Shown: positions 36,982-47,716 of the stretch, piece after piece | How positions within the stretch are numbered: the first letter of the stretch is position 1 | How the letters are laid out: each line of letters opens with the position of its first letter | Source of the DNA: Desulfomonile tiedjei | Lineage (GTDB): Bacteria > Desulfobacterota > Desulfomonilia > Desulfomonilales > Desulfomonilaceae | Assembly (NCBI GenBank): GCA_016218715.1 | Contig: JACRDG010000081.1 | Location: 1-64,000 of the forward strand | DNA length: 64,000 bases | Direction of reading: 5' to 3' | The notes under the pieces: model-generated | Told to the model about the DNA's origin: nothing | Databases searched by the model: none | What the model saw: the letters and a program-made list of their open reading frames with translations, nothing else | Made by a program: the position numbers and the translations under genes

Positions 36982-37465
36982 GCACGCTCTCGTCATAGAT
37001 CATGAGGCTTGCTGGGGGTGCAGAACCTGTGAGGTGGCCTGCGGGCAGGAGTATGAATTCAGGAACAAGTTCATGCACGTCACCGAAGAGGGGCCGACAC
37101 AGGGTGGCGCTATGGAAGACTACCGCTATCGTGTCAACGTGTGCCAACACTGTGACGATCCAGCATGCGTTCCCGCGTGTCCTGAGGAGGCCATCACCCG
37201 GCGCGACGATGGTGTCGTCATCCTCGATCCGGACCGGTGCTCAGGATGTCGGAACTGCCTGGAAGCGTGTGCGTATGACGGCATTTGGTTCGATGAAGGG
37301 GATCAGAAGGCCTTCAAATGCAATATGTGCCACCATAGGGTCGATCGAGGGCTCATCCCCGCGTGCGCTGACAACTTCTGCCTCGCACACTGCATCTATT
37401 TCGGCGATCCTGCCTCGATCCAAGAGGAGATCCAGGCCAAGAGAAGAAAACGGCAGACGAAGTGA
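36974..37465 (+). CDS. 4Fe-4S ferredoxin-type electron-transfer subunit
   Basis: CWGCRTCEVAC; CQHCDDPACVPACPEEAI; CSGCRNCLEAC; overlaps the 3' end of the Mo/W gene. Confidence 0.9.
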   Translation: MSKHALVIDHEACWGCRTCEVACGQEYEFRNKFMHVTEEGPTQGGAMEDYRYRVNVCQHCDDPACVPACPEEAITRRDDGVVILDPDRCSGCRNCLEACAYDGIWFDEGDQKAFKCNMCHHRVDRGLIPACADNFCLAHCIYFGDPASIQEEIQAKRRKRQTK

Positions 37466-37744
37466 CGGCTGCCTGGCAGATCGAAAGATCTAGGGAGAGT
37501 GCGAAGCCCGAAAGGCATGGCATACCGATTCGCATTCCAGGGCCGGCTGCAAAACCTCGGTTTGGCAATAACAGCACGAAATCGCGAGTGGTTTACGGGA
37601 TTGATCTTCTGCTATTTTTGTTACATTTACCTCGCCAGAGGTAATTCCCACAGATCGCTAGCATCATGATCGTCCCAAAACGATCATAACTTTCCGCAAC
37701 CAGCTCTATGAGCGGCGGCGCCAATCTTTGTTCCCGTGAGGTAC

Positions 37745-37870
37745 AACAGCTAAGATCACGCTTGACCGGGAGGCCGCTGCGAGGTACGCTCAAAAGAAGG
37801 GTGGAACTTGCTTCGTCGGTAACGTGACGACCGTCTCGTATCTTTCAGCTCTATCGGGGGGCCGTCGTGT
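37745..37870 (+). repeat. Third degenerate copy of the IS-flank sequence
   Basis: GAGGTACGCTCA (37781-37792) and TCGTCGGTAACGTGACGACCGTCT (37813-37836) parallel 2498-2509 and 2533-2553. Confidence 0.45.
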
Positions 37871-38021
37871 TATCTTGGCGGGTTCAGACGGATTATGTCC
37901 TGACCTGGCAGCGGTCCGAAGACACAGGAAGTGCCGGACCGGCTCATGATTCCAGTTTTGGTCTGTAGCCTGTCAAGTCCACGGGCAGTGTAGCCCCTCA
38001 AGGCCTGATTCATAGGACAGG

Positions 38022-38744
38022 GTGAAAAGCATGCTGAAGCCTTTCTGTCTTCGAGTGGCGGTGATCGGGGCAGTGTGTTCGATCAGTTGCCTTTTCCTGA
38101 TCAACTGTATTGGCGTGGCATCAGCGGACGACGATCTGAACCGAGAATTGATCGAGGCGGCCGCAAAGGGCAACAATGAGGAAGTCGAAGGCTTTATCCG
38201 ATCCGGCGCAACCATCAACGCAGCAGGGGATGACGGCTACACAGCACTGCACGTCGCGGCCAGGGGAGGACACATTGAAACCGTGCGCCTGCTGATCCGA
38301 CATGGGATAGACGTAAACACAGCCTCGATAGGTTGGACGGCCCTTATGTCTGCAGCAAAGGCTGGAAAGCTTGATGTGGTCAAACTCCTGATCGAGAAAG
38401 GGGCTCATGTGGATGAAACTTACGCGGGTGGATACACGGCACTTATGGGCGCTGCTGATCGCGGGCATGTAGATGTGGTCAGAGTGTTGCTCGATAACGG
38501 AGCGAATGCAGACGCGAGGTGGACATTCAGTCTGGAGGGGGACGCTCCTCAGGCCGCGCAAAACGTCTGGACTGCTCTCACCGGTGCTGCGGCACATGGA
38601 CATACAGAAATAGTGCAACTATTGCTTGAAAAAGGCGCTGATCCGAACACAAGACACGCCGGGGAAACGCCTTTGCAGAAGTCGATTAGGTTAGGGCACG
38701 AGCCTGTTACGAATCTGCTCATGAAGCACCGAGGGGGACAATAA
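38022..38744 (+). CDS. Secreted/membrane-anchored ankyrin-repeat protein
   Basis: N-terminal hydrophobic segment; repeated DDGYTALHVAARGGHIETVRLLIRHGIDVN-type units. Confidence 0.85.
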   Translation: MKSMLKPFCLRVAVIGAVCSISCLFLINCIGVASADDDLNRELIEAAAKGNNEEVEGFIRSGATINAAGDDGYTALHVAARGGHIETVRLLIRHGIDVNTASIGWTALMSAAKAGKLDVVKLLIEKGAHVDETYAGGYTALMGAADRGHVDVVRVLLDNGANADARWTFSLEGDAPQAAQNVWTALTGAAAHGHTEIVQLLLEKGADPNTRHAGETPLQKSIRLGHEPVTNLLMKHRGGQ

Positions 38745-38798
38745 GATTTTTCCACAAAAGAGTTCCCCAAGAATTGTTCCTTGGATTGCAGCCTGCTG

Positions 38799-40886
38799 TC
38801 ACAGCCATTGGAAACCTCGGGGCCTGCAAAACTCGACGTCAATAGGGACCTCCTCCGGGACGACAGGGAGGTTACGAAGGCCGGGGCTCCGAACGAGCTT
38901 CGCTGATCGGACCCGTGTAATCACGCGAGTTCCATCGACGAGCGACCGGTTATTCATCTCTTCCAGGAGCTTACCCACCGGCACGTCGCAAAGGTACGTT
39001 CCCTGTTGGAGCTGGGATCGAAGACCCCTGCATATCAGGCTTCTCGTGTTGCCGAGCGCATCCTCGTAATCGATCACGATCTCCAACTCCGGGGCTTTGT
39101 AGAGCATGGCCACCAGCTTATGGGCCAAGCCATGGACAACTGAAGACGATCCTATTCTGGCTTTCAAGAACAGCCCCGGCCCCGTCCCGTCGCACTCGAA
39201 CTCCCTGTCGGGGTTCGGAGAGCCGGAATGTCGAAGCACTGTGTATCCGTCCAGGCTGGCGATAGGACGATAGTCCCGGTACAGGAAGCCGAGCCAGTTC
39301 GTGAACTCGGCAACGGAGTTGCGACCGTCGATCGCACCGTTGCCGATGACGATCAGGTCAGGCCTCGTCTCAGCGCGAAAGTAGCGGTCCACGAGCTCCG
39401 GCGCTTGCCAGGTCGTGGCCTCCGCGTAGATCTGCAGAGCCGGCGGGATGGATAATCGGAGGTTGGGAGTCATGGAATGGAACATCAACTCCCAGGGGAC
39501 AAATGTAATGCGAGAAGCAGTTCCCTTCTGCGTGTTGTCAAGCTTGCTCAAATAGAGAAACAGATTGGGGGCCGCGCGCAGGACAGCAGATAAGCGGGAA
39601 CGTTGGTCCGCGTATCCATCCCTCAGCATCACGATCCCGTTCACGATCCGGATAGGGGCATCTCGCCAACCACGCAATTCTTCTGCTACTTCCCTGGGGA
39701 GACTCGAACCGAACAGCTTGAGTTCGTACTGATATCCGGCGATAAAGATCGCAAATCCCGCCGCCACCGCTGCAACGGAAAGCCACGACCTACCTATGCT
39801 TCGCATGCCGATGGCGCAGAAGAGGATCAAGACCGGGAGCAACGTTCGGTACACCATCAGTGTGTGTTGATCGGCCCGGACAAAACCGGCCTTGAACAAG
39901 AAGAATGCGCTTATCACCGCAGTCCCGATCAGCGCGACCCGGCAGTCACGCTTGAAGGGATCGGAACGGCCGGCCAATATCGCAACGAGCGGGAAGCTCA
40001 GGCAGCCCGCTAACCCGAAGGCGTAGCGCCAATCGGATGTTCCCCACGGCTTGTGAATGCCGCAGTTTTCAGAATAGAGAGAGGAATAATAAAAACCGCC
40101 ATACAGATAATCATGAAAGCTCCACGAACCCGTCAAGAGAAAAAACAAAACATAACCGGCAAGAACGCAGATGCACAAAGACAAAACAACTTCCTTGAAA
40201 CTGGTGGTCGAATGAAACGACCAAGCCACCAACAAGGCGATCATGCACGCGTGGAAACCGATGCTGAACTTGATCAACACTCCCGCTGTTGCCACAACGA
40301 GAAGAGCGTAGAAGAGCAGCTTTCTCTTATTCAAGTCGTCCTGGGCACAAGCGGACATGCAGAGGAGGATGGTCAAGAAATAGAACGAGCAGTCCAGGCT
40401 CCCATGATCGGCGGAGAAACCAAGTCCGGCGAAAGACACGCATAGGCCTGCCACCAGGAGCCCGTGCTTCCACGTGAAGACCGGGATGATCGCGATAAGC
40501 TGGCTCAGCGCGAAGAGAAACAGAGCAAGGTAGACGGTCCCTATGGCGTAGTAGAAAGGGGATGGCTTCTCGCCGTCTTCTATCAAGGGCGCCAATCGCT
40601 GGTCCAGTGGCCCATAGTTGAAGAAGAAATCCTTGCCGACAAATTCTCCCTGCCTCGAACCTATGCTAAGCGCGTATTCCCACGAACCGTCGAGAACGTC
40701 CAGATCCCACGTCTTGGGAGTCATCCAGCCTGAAACGATGTACAGAGAAGCCAACAGACCGATAATGATGATTCCCAGGCGACTTCCACGTCCACTCATC
40801 GGCTTCTCGTCATCTCTCAGCGGGGGCCTGAGGCAGCCATGAACTCCCGCTGACAGGGAAGGAGAGACGTCTCCGGCTCCATTCAT
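38799..40886 (-). CDS. Polytopic membrane protein (glycosyltransferase-like topology), hypothetical
   Basis: ~10 hydrophobic segments; start probably the internal MSGRGSRLG. Confidence 0.55.
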   Translation of the reverse strand: MNGAGDVSPSLSAGVHGCLRPPLRDDEKPMSGRGSRLGIIIIGLLASLYIVSGWMTPKTWDLDVLDGSWEYALSIGSRQGEFVGKDFFFNYGPLDQRLAPLIEDGEKPSPFYYAIGTVYLALFLFALSQLIAIIPVFTWKHGLLVAGLCVSFAGLGFSADHGSLDCSFYFLTILLCMSACAQDDLNKRKLLFYALLVVATAGVLIKFSIGFHACMIALLVAWSFHSTTSFKEVVLSLCICVLAGYVLFFLLTGSWSFHDYLYGGFYYSSLYSENCGIHKPWGTSDWRYAFGLAGCLSFPLVAILAGRSDPFKRDCRVALIGTAVISAFFLFKAGFVRADQHTLMVYRTLLPVLILFCAIGMRSIGRSWLSVAAVAAGFAIFIAGYQYELKLFGSSLPREVAEELRGWRDAPIRIVNGIVMLRDGYADQRSRLSAVLRAAPNLFLYLSKLDNTQKGTASRITFVPWELMFHSMTPNLRLSIPPALQIYAEATTWQAPELVDRYFRAETRPDLIVIGNGAIDGRNSVAEFTNWLGFLYRDYRPIASLDGYTVLRHSGSPNPDREFECDGTGPGLFLKARIGSSSVVHGLAHKLVAMLYKAPELEIVIDYEDALGNTRSLICRGLRSQLQQGTYLCDVPVGKLLEEMNNRSLVDGTRVITRVRSAKLVRSPGLRNLPVVPEEVPIDVEFCRPRGFQWL

Positions 40887-41267
40887 ACTTATAGTGCGGG
40901 CTCTGCCAGCGACGGCAGATCGGTATGATAGGGAACGTGCACCCCCTTGTCAATCAGGCACCGCAGGGGCAACCTTTCACCTGGCTTCCACGCCTCTGCG
41001 TGGTGCGTCCGGTGAAAGGCTACAGCCAATCTTTTGGCGAATAACCGACTTTGCACTCGCCTTCCGGATCTGGTAAGGTTGCCTCGTGGGTTGAATTTTC
41101 ACTTTATTATGAGAGTCATTCGATACGAGTTCGCAGCCCGAGTCTGACCTTTGGGGTGTGTCGGTGCATCGCTTCAGAGGAGACTGGTGCCATTGCGTTT
41201 ACGAGGTCTTCCATCGACCGCAGCGGAGCCCGAACAGCAGCCCGGCTCCGGCCTTAGGAACGGGGAG

Positions 41268-43754
41268 ATGAGCGACGAATCCAGATCCAGCGAGGAACTG
41301 CCCTACTCTTCACGGAGTGGATCGCTCGTGGAACGTCTGAGCTTGCGAACAAGAATGGCACTCGCTTTCGGCGTGCTCTTCGCGGTGATTTTGCTCTCGG
41401 TTAGCTTCATCAGAACGTTCGGACTCCCCTTCACTCCCGATCGAGGATCGTCCGGAGACGCACAGGACCTGGTTCTGAGACAATTGAGCTTCATAGCGGA
41501 CCTCAAGAAGGAAGTCGTATTGCTCTGGCTTCAGGAGCGTCGGAGCGATGTGAGGACCCTCGCGTACAGCGAAGTTGTTGTCTCGTCCGTCAGGAAGCTT
41601 CGTGACGTGACACGCAGAAATGCAGGCCTCGGCGTATCGCGAGAGGCCCTGCGTGCCGATCTGCTCAAGGACAAGACTGGCCAGATCCTTACCGAAGCGC
41701 TTCGCACTGTCACCAAATCCGAAGGAATTTATCGGAAAATCCAGGTGGCCGACGCAGACGAAGGGCTTGTCATCGCGTCTACTCAAGAGGCGGATCTCGG
41801 TGACCGCGTTTCCGGCCATGAGTTCTTTACAGCCCCTTTGAAGGTGCAAGACAGCGCTTCGGTAGTCGTCACCAAGTCTCCTGCGACCGGCAGACCTTAC
41901 TTCGTGGTTTCCCGGGCGATTCTGGACGAAGCCGCATCTGACGTGCCTGCGCCCCCAAGGGTGCTCGGCGTGGTAATAATGTATGTGGACGAGGACCGGT
42001 TCATCAAACCGCTTCTGTACACCGGCGGAGGCCTAGGGGACACTGAGGATGTCATTTTGGTGACCCAAGACCGGAGAATCATAACCTCCCTGAGGCATCC
42101 GTTGCCGGATGGGACTCAAGCCAAAATATTGGAGTACCAAAACAAGGCCCAGCCAGCGACACTGGCAGCCCAGGGACAGGAAGGTGTCGGAAGCAGCTTG
42201 GACTATCGGGGCGTGTCGGTCCTGGCCGCTTATCGTCATGTCAGAGTAGCAGCGAACGCCGGATGGGGCCTCGTGGTCAAGGTTGACAAAGACGAAATTC
42301 TTGCGCCGGTAAAGGGAAGATGGCTCCGTGCCTCGTTCATCTCCCTGCTCGGAGTGTTGGCTGCCGCGGTCATGGCCGCTCTGATCGCGGGCAGGATAGC
42401 TCGCCCGATTCAAGACCTTATTCTTGTTGCTCGGCACGTTGAGGCAGGCAACCTCGATGCCAGAGCAGCGGTGGCGAGCGCGGACGAAGTCGGGAACTTG
42501 GCTTCCACGTTCAATTCGATGATCGAACGGGTCCAGAACTGGCACGAGGATCTCGAGGCCCAGGTCAAAAGCCGTACCCTTCAGTTGACCGAGTTGAACG
42601 AAGAACTCACCCGCGAGGTAGCGGAGCGCAAGCGGGCCGAGGGGAAAATCAGGCAGCAAAACGATTTTCTGGAGACGGTCCTGGAGTCTCTCGATCATCC
42701 CTTCTACGTCACGGATGCCGCGGATTACACGATCAAGATGGCAAATTCCGCAGCCAAGCTCGCCCGGGTCTCGGACGGTCTGACCTGCTATTCCCTCACG
42801 CATGGGAGGAACGCACCCTGCGGCGGTAGGGATCATCCCTGTCCCCTGGATGAAGTTCGCCGAACCGGACAACCGGCTGTTGTCGAGCATGTTCACTATG
42901 ATGGAAACGGCAATGCCAGAAACGTCGAAGTTCACGCCTATCCGATCTTCGACTCCGAGAGAAACGTTGCACAGGTCATCGAATATTCCCTGGACATCAC
43001 CGATCGAAAGCGAGCCGACAAAGAGCGGGAGCACCTGATACAGGAACTGGAAGCCAAGAATGCCGAACTGGAGCGTTTTACCTACACCGTCTCGCACGAC
43101 CTGAAAAGCCCCTTGATCACTATCAAGGGCTTCCTCGGGTATTTGGAGCGGGACGTGGCCTCAGGAAACCTCAGACGTCTTGAGGCCGACTCCGCACGGA
43201 TTCGCGGCGCGGTGGAGAGAATGGGCCAGTTACTGGAAGAACTGCTGGAGCTGTCTCGGATCGGTCGCATCGTGAACCCTCCGCAGGACGTGTCCCTTGA
43301 CACTCTTGTACGAGAAGCACGGGAAACATTGGCCGGCCGGATTGCCGAGACGAGGGTAACCGTGGACGTGGCCGAAGACCTTCCTGTCCTCTATGGGGAC
43401 GCCGCTCGCCTGCGCGAGGTCGTGGAGAACCTCCTTGACAATGCCATCAAATTCATGGGAGACCAACCGCATCCCAGAGTTGAGATCGAGGTTCGGCGCG
43501 GGAGTGACGAGACGGTCGTCTGCTTCAAGGACAACGGTATCGGGATCGATCCACGATATCATGATAAGATCTTTGGTCTCTTCGAGAGACTCGAACAGCA
43601 GACCGAGGGAACCGGCATCGGCCTCGCCATCGTCAAACGCATCGTGAAGGTGCACGGCGGACGGATCTGGGTGGAATCTGAAGGGCTCGGGCGAGGAAGC
43701 GCTTTCTGTTTCTCGCTTCCGGAAAAAACTGAACGCGTTACAAAGCAGGGGTGA
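41268..43754 (+). CDS. Membrane sensor histidine kinase (Cache-like, HAMP, PAS, HisKA, HATPase)
   Basis: HAMP IAGRIARPIQDLI; TVSHDLKSPLITIKGFLGYL; DNGIGIDPRYHDKIFGLFERL. Confidence 0.88.
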   Translation: MSDESRSSEELPYSSRSGSLVERLSLRTRMALAFGVLFAVILLSVSFIRTFGLPFTPDRGSSGDAQDLVLRQLSFIADLKKEVVLLWLQERRSDVRTLAYSEVVVSSVRKLRDVTRRNAGLGVSREALRADLLKDKTGQILTEALRTVTKSEGIYRKIQVADADEGLVIASTQEADLGDRVSGHEFFTAPLKVQDSASVVVTKSPATGRPYFVVSRAILDEAASDVPAPPRVLGVVIMYVDEDRFIKPLLYTGGGLGDTEDVILVTQDRRIITSLRHPLPDGTQAKILEYQNKAQPATLAAQGQEGVGSSLDYRGVSVLAAYRHVRVAANAGWGLVVKVDKDEILAPVKGRWLRASFISLLGVLAAAVMAALIAGRIARPIQDLILVARHVEAGNLDARAAVASADEVGNLASTFNSMIERVQNWHEDLEAQVKSRTLQLTELNEELTREVAERKRAEGKIRQQNDFLETVLESLDHPFYVTDAADYTIKMANSAAKLARVSDGLTCYSLTHGRNAPCGGRDHPCPLDEVRRTGQPAVVEHVHYDGNGNARNVEVHAYPIFDSERNVAQVIEYSLDITDRKRADKEREHLIQELEAKNAELERFTYTVSHDLKSPLITIKGFLGYLERDVASGNLRRLEADSARIRGAVERMGQLLEELLELSRIGRIVNPPQDVSLDTLVREARETLAGRIAETRVTVDVAEDLPVLYGDAARLREVVENLLDNAIKFMGDQPHPRVEIEVRRGSDETVVCFKDNGIGIDPRYHDKIFGLFERLEQQTEGTGIGLAIVKRIVKVHGGRIWVESEGLGRGSAFCFSLPEKTERVTKQG

Positions 43755-43759
43755 CATTC

Positions 43760-44224
43760 ATGGACGGAGAACCTTTGATCATATTGCTTGTTGAAGACAA
43801 TCCCGACCATGCAGAGCTTATCACGAGAAGTTTCGAGGAACACCGGGTGGTTAACCGGATCTTCCACGTCGCAGACGGTGAAGCAGCCCTGGATTACCTG
43901 TTCCAGAGAAATGCGTACGCGGATCCCAGCTCATGCCCGCGGCCCCACGTCATCCTCCTGGACCTGCGCTTGCCGAAGGTCGATGGTCTGGAGGTTTTGA
44001 AAGAGATAAAGGCCTCCGGGGAGTTGCGACGGATTCCCGTCGTGGCTCTGACGACTTCCGAGTCGGAACGGGACATGACTGGCGCGTACAACCGCCATGT
44101 GAACAGCTACCTGGTTAAACCGGTAGACTTTGACAAATTCGGCAAGTTGATGGATGACCTCGGATTCTACTGGTTGGCTTGGAATCGCAAACCGCCGAGT
44201 GAGGCGGACGACGACGAAGGCTGA
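43760..44224 (+). CDS. Response regulator (single REC domain, Rcp1-like)
   Basis: ILLVEDNPDHAELITRSFEEH...VILLDLRLPKVDGLEVL...VVALTTS...YLVKPVDF. Confidence 0.9.
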   Translation: MDGEPLIILLVEDNPDHAELITRSFEEHRVVNRIFHVADGEAALDYLFQRNAYADPSSCPRPHVILLDLRLPKVDGLEVLKEIKASGELRRIPVVALTTSESERDMTGAYNRHVNSYLVKPVDFDKFGKLMDDLGFYWLAWNRKPPSEADDDEG

Positions 44225-44242
44225 GACCACTAGGGAGGAACT

Positions 44243-46012
44243 ATGGATCCTCGGGGGCAGAGACCGCCGCTGCGAATCCTTGTGGTTGAGGACGAAGACG
44301 CGCATGCCGAACTTATCAGTCGGGCTTTCGAGGAAGGCGGCGCGGAAAAATATGCGGTCACGGTCGCGCGGAATCTGCGTGAGGCGCGAGAGAACCTTGA
44401 TGTCTCGATTCCCGATCTCGTCATCGCCGATCTCAAGTTGCCGGATGGAAAGGGTACCGAACTGGTTTGGCACCACGGAAAAGACCGCCGAATCCCGCTG
44501 ATTGTGATGACGAGCCACGGGAACGAGGCCGCAGCAGTTGAAGCGCTGAAGGGAGGAGCACTCGACTATGTCGTGAAGTCCGATGCGACCTTTCTCGATA
44601 TGCCGCGCGCGGCCGAGCGGGCTCTACGCGAATGGGGCCACATTGCGGAACGCCGACATGCTGAAGACGCTCTCAAAGACAGCGAGGAGCGTTTTCGGGC
44701 GGTCTTTGAAAGCGCAGCGGACAGCATATTCATAAAGGATCACTCGCTTGCCTACACTCACGTCAATGCGGCCACGTGCAAACTGCTCGGCCTTCCCGCA
44801 TCCAGGATTGTCGGGAAGCGTTCTGAAGATCTGTATGACGAGGAGACTGCAAGACAATTGAATGAACGGGAGACCCGAGTGCTGGCCGGCGAGTCGCTGG
44901 AGGTCGAGCAGATCAGGTACGTGCGAGGCAGCTCCATGACCTTCCACGACACCCTGGTCCCGCTGAGAAACCGTACGCGCGACATTATCGGCATCTGCTG
45001 CATTTCTCGGAACATCACCGAACGCAAGAAGGTGGGTTCGGAGTCCCCTATCGGTGGGCTGGACTACCCGTCAGAGGCCATGCGAGCCACCTTGCGCAAG
45101 TCCCTCGTCGCTGCTCGAACGGATAGCACCATCGTGCTCCAAGGGGAGAGTGGAAGCGGAAAAGACTACCTCGCTCGGTGGCTGCACGATCGTTCCCGGC
45201 GGGCCAATGGGCCGTTCTTCTCGATAAACTGCGCGGCCTTGCCTGGAGAACTGGCTGAATCGGAACTCTTCGGTCACGAGCGCGGGGCATTCACCGGGGC
45301 CGCGGGAATGAAGAAAGGCCTCCTGGAGCTCGCGGAAGGGGGAACGATTCTTTTAAACGAGATTGGGGAACTCGACTTGCCGCTGCAGGCCAAGCTGCTC
45401 ACCTTTCTCGACACCCAGTCCTTCGTGCGAGTAGGAGGAGAGAAACAGATTCGAGTCAATGCCAGGCTCATTGCGGCCACGCACCGAGACCTGGAGGAGG
45501 AGGTTGACAAGGGACGTTTCCTGGAACCCCTCTTCTATCGGCTGAGCGTCTTCCCGATTCGGGTTCCTCCCCTGCGGGAGAGGCTGGAAGACCTACCGAT
45601 GCTCGTCGAAGAAATCGTGGGCAAGCTGGCCGCTGAAATGCAGCTCACCGTGGTCCCTCGGATCGGATCCCGTCACGTCGACGCCCTTTCGCGGTACCAC
45701 TGGCCCGGAAATGTGAGAGAGCTTCGCAATGTGCTCGAACGATCTTTGATCCTCTGGGAAGGCGGCGGTTTCAACGTGGTCATGCCAGCCCCGAAACCCA
45801 CGGACCATGAGTGGTCCCACACGATAAGGTACGTGCCTGGAAAGAGCATCCGCGACTGCACCGAGGAACTCCAGACCTTTTTGTGCACCGCGGCGTTGGA
45901 CACCTGCCAGGGGAACAAGAAGGAGGCCGCTCGCCTGCTCGATCTTTCACGTGACGCTTTTTACAGATATCTCAAGAAGATAGGAAAGAAGCCCGAAGAT
46001 AAGACATGCTGA
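44243..46012 (+). CDS. REC-PAS-sigma54 AAA+ activator with C-terminal HTH
   Basis: REC domain; GESGSGKDYLARWLHD; ELFGHERGAFTGA; Fis-like C-terminus KKEAARLLDLSRDAFYRYLKK. Confidence 0.9.
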   Translation: MDPRGQRPPLRILVVEDEDAHAELISRAFEEGGAEKYAVTVARNLREARENLDVSIPDLVIADLKLPDGKGTELVWHHGKDRRIPLIVMTSHGNEAAAVEALKGGALDYVVKSDATFLDMPRAAERALREWGHIAERRHAEDALKDSEERFRAVFESAADSIFIKDHSLAYTHVNAATCKLLGLPASRIVGKRSEDLYDEETARQLNERETRVLAGESLEVEQIRYVRGSSMTFHDTLVPLRNRTRDIIGICCISRNITERKKVGSESPIGGLDYPSEAMRATLRKSLVAARTDSTIVLQGESGSGKDYLARWLHDRSRRANGPFFSINCAALPGELAESELFGHERGAFTGAAGMKKGLLELAEGGTILLNEIGELDLPLQAKLLTFLDTQSFVRVGGEKQIRVNARLIAATHRDLEEEVDKGRFLEPLFYRLSVFPIRVPPLRERLEDLPMLVEEIVGKLAAEMQLTVVPRIGSRHVDALSRYHWPGNVRELRNVLERSLILWEGGGFNVVMPAPKPTDHEWSHTIRYVPGKSIRDCTEELQTFLCTAALDTCQGNKKEAARLLDLSRDAFYRYLKKIGKKPEDKTC

Positions 46013-46331
46013 AACCTCCCTGTCTTATCTTAAGACACCCAAAATATGTATAACCACTTGGTATTATGTGATATCTCCATTTAGATAGTGCGCCTTGCCG
46101 CTCCCGCCGCTCCTCATTCCATCACTCCCCCACATCTCCCGCTGCCCGATCGATCCCACTAACTGGCTATAATGTCTAAATAATCTTCACAACTAATCGC
46201 AGGTCGGCCCATGGGCATGAAAAATGCATTACAAGGTCTCCAAGATCGACTTCCGTATGGGGGTCCGGCGTACATTTCATAATTTGATCACTGATTCTGC
46301 TCCGCGCACACAGCCCAGGGAGGTACCTCCG

Positions 46332-46613
46332 ATGGAGTGTTGGAAAGTGAAGGACTGCCACAGGGAACTCCGGGAGGATTGCCCGGCCTTTAAGACGGGA
46401 AACACCGAGAATCTCAGGTGCAGGAGATTGGCACCTCTGGACAGAATTTTCCAAGGTTCCACCTTTGATTGCACGGGCCGGCTGGTTGGCGACCCGGTGC
46501 TGATGTGTTTTAGCTGTCCGGTTTACCGCTTCCACAGATGTGTGCCGGAAAGGGTCGAGCCGCGTCGAGGAGTGACTCAAGAGAGAGAACGGGGAGTTCA
46601 CGGAAGTCCTTGA
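46332..46613 (+). CDS. Small Cys-rich (two-CW-like) protein
   Basis: MECWKVKDCHRELREDCPAF...LRCRRL...DCTG...CFSCPVYRFHRCVPE. Confidence 0.55.
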   Translation: MECWKVKDCHRELREDCPAFKTGNTENLRCRRLAPLDRIFQGSTFDCTGRLVGDPVLMCFSCPVYRFHRCVPERVEPRRGVTQERERGVHGSP

Positions 46614-46753
46614 CGCTGTAGGGATATAACCAGGGGGGGGAATTACACCAGATGCGCCTCAGCGCCCTGGGAAGTTTCGCGGCCGAGATCTCCCCGACTT
46701 GTTTGCACGGGCGAGTCCGGGGCGCTCGGGCCAAGAGAACCAAAGGCAACAGG

Positions 46754-47251
46754 ATGCCAGGTGAGAGTCTGATACAGGCGGCCATGCAAGGAAATTTGGC
46801 AAGAGTGCGCGAACTCATTGCCGACGGGACGGACATCAATTTCGCCAACTTGCAGGGCGTAACTGCCCTCATGGTGGCTTGCCAATGGAACCGGACGGGA
46901 GTCGTGAGGTTCCTTCTGACCAACGGCGCGGACGTAAACGTCAGAGAGACCCAGTCCGGACTGAATCCCCTCATGTACGCCTGCCTGTCGGGAAATCCGC
47001 AACTGGTGAGCCTGATTCTGCGTAAGAATCCTGTGGTGGACTCATGCGATGCGGCCGGCCGGAGTGCTCTGATGGTAGCCGCGACCCTCGGGAATGCAGA
47101 GGCTGTGAAGCTGCTCGTGCAAAGCGGCGCGGACATCAACCACATCGACCATTCGGGATCCACTGCGTTGGACTGGGCGAGAGAGAACGGCCAACAGAGT
47201 GTGGTCGATTTCTTTTTGGCACGATTTGCCGGTTCGGACCGTCGTACGTGA
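46754..47251 (+). CDS. Ankyrin-repeat protein
   Basis: ESLIQAAMQGNLARVRELIADGTDINFANLQGVTALMVACQ... repeats. Confidence 0.8.
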   Translation: MPGESLIQAAMQGNLARVRELIADGTDINFANLQGVTALMVACQWNRTGVVRFLLTNGADVNVRETQSGLNPLMYACLSGNPQLVSLILRKNPVVDSCDAAGRSALMVAATLGNAEAVKLLVQSGADINHIDHSGSTALDWARENGQQSVVDFFLARFAGSDRRT

Positions 47252-47297
47252 TCGCGGAGGAAACGGCTGTAATGACGCTGCGTAAGGAGATTCAGGA

Positions 47298-47633
47298 ATG
47301 ACGCTCGAAGCGCAAATTGACGCTTTGATTGAAGCAGGCTGGCATGTTCTGGAAAGCAATTTTGATGAAGCGGCTTTTCTGCACTGGCGGACGCGGTCCT
47401 ACGAGTGTCTGAAGGCCCTGCTGGGACCTGGCCACACCTATACGGAACACTTCGAATACAATATGAGGCAATCGGAGGCTGCCACACTGCTTAGCGGAGT
47501 GGGAGTCCTCGCAGCAGTGCAGCTGGCGGGGTTGCACGGCAAGGGGATCGAGCAGCGGAGGGATGGGGCCGATGCCGATAGAGCGGAGGGCATGCGAGCC
47601 GGTTTCCTTGTGGCCGATCTCAAGTCTGCCTGA
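47298..47633 (+). CDS. Hypothetical protein
   Basis: ORF MTLEAQIDALIEAGWHVLESNFDEAAFLHWRTRSYECL... Confidence 0.5.
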   Translation: MTLEAQIDALIEAGWHVLESNFDEAAFLHWRTRSYECLKALLGPGHTYTEHFEYNMRQSEAATLLSGVGVLAAVQLAGLHGKGIEQRRDGADADRAEGMRAGFLVADLKSA

Positions 47634-47716
47634 GGGGACCAAGGTTGGATCGCGAACGGCAACTGCACCCTCGAGCACACACAATCGGATGGATTCACAA
47701 TGGGAGAGGCGTGGAT

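Noticed and set aside
42033-43097. 354-aa minus-strand ORF
   Set aside because: Antisense shadow of the histidine kinase gene
47205-47230. Sigma54-like TTTGGCACGATTTGCC
   Set aside because: GG-to-GC spacing is two nt too short and it lies inside an ORF
46510-47487. 325-aa minus-strand ORF
   Set aside because: Antisense to the ankyrin-repeat gene and neighbours; no domain recognised
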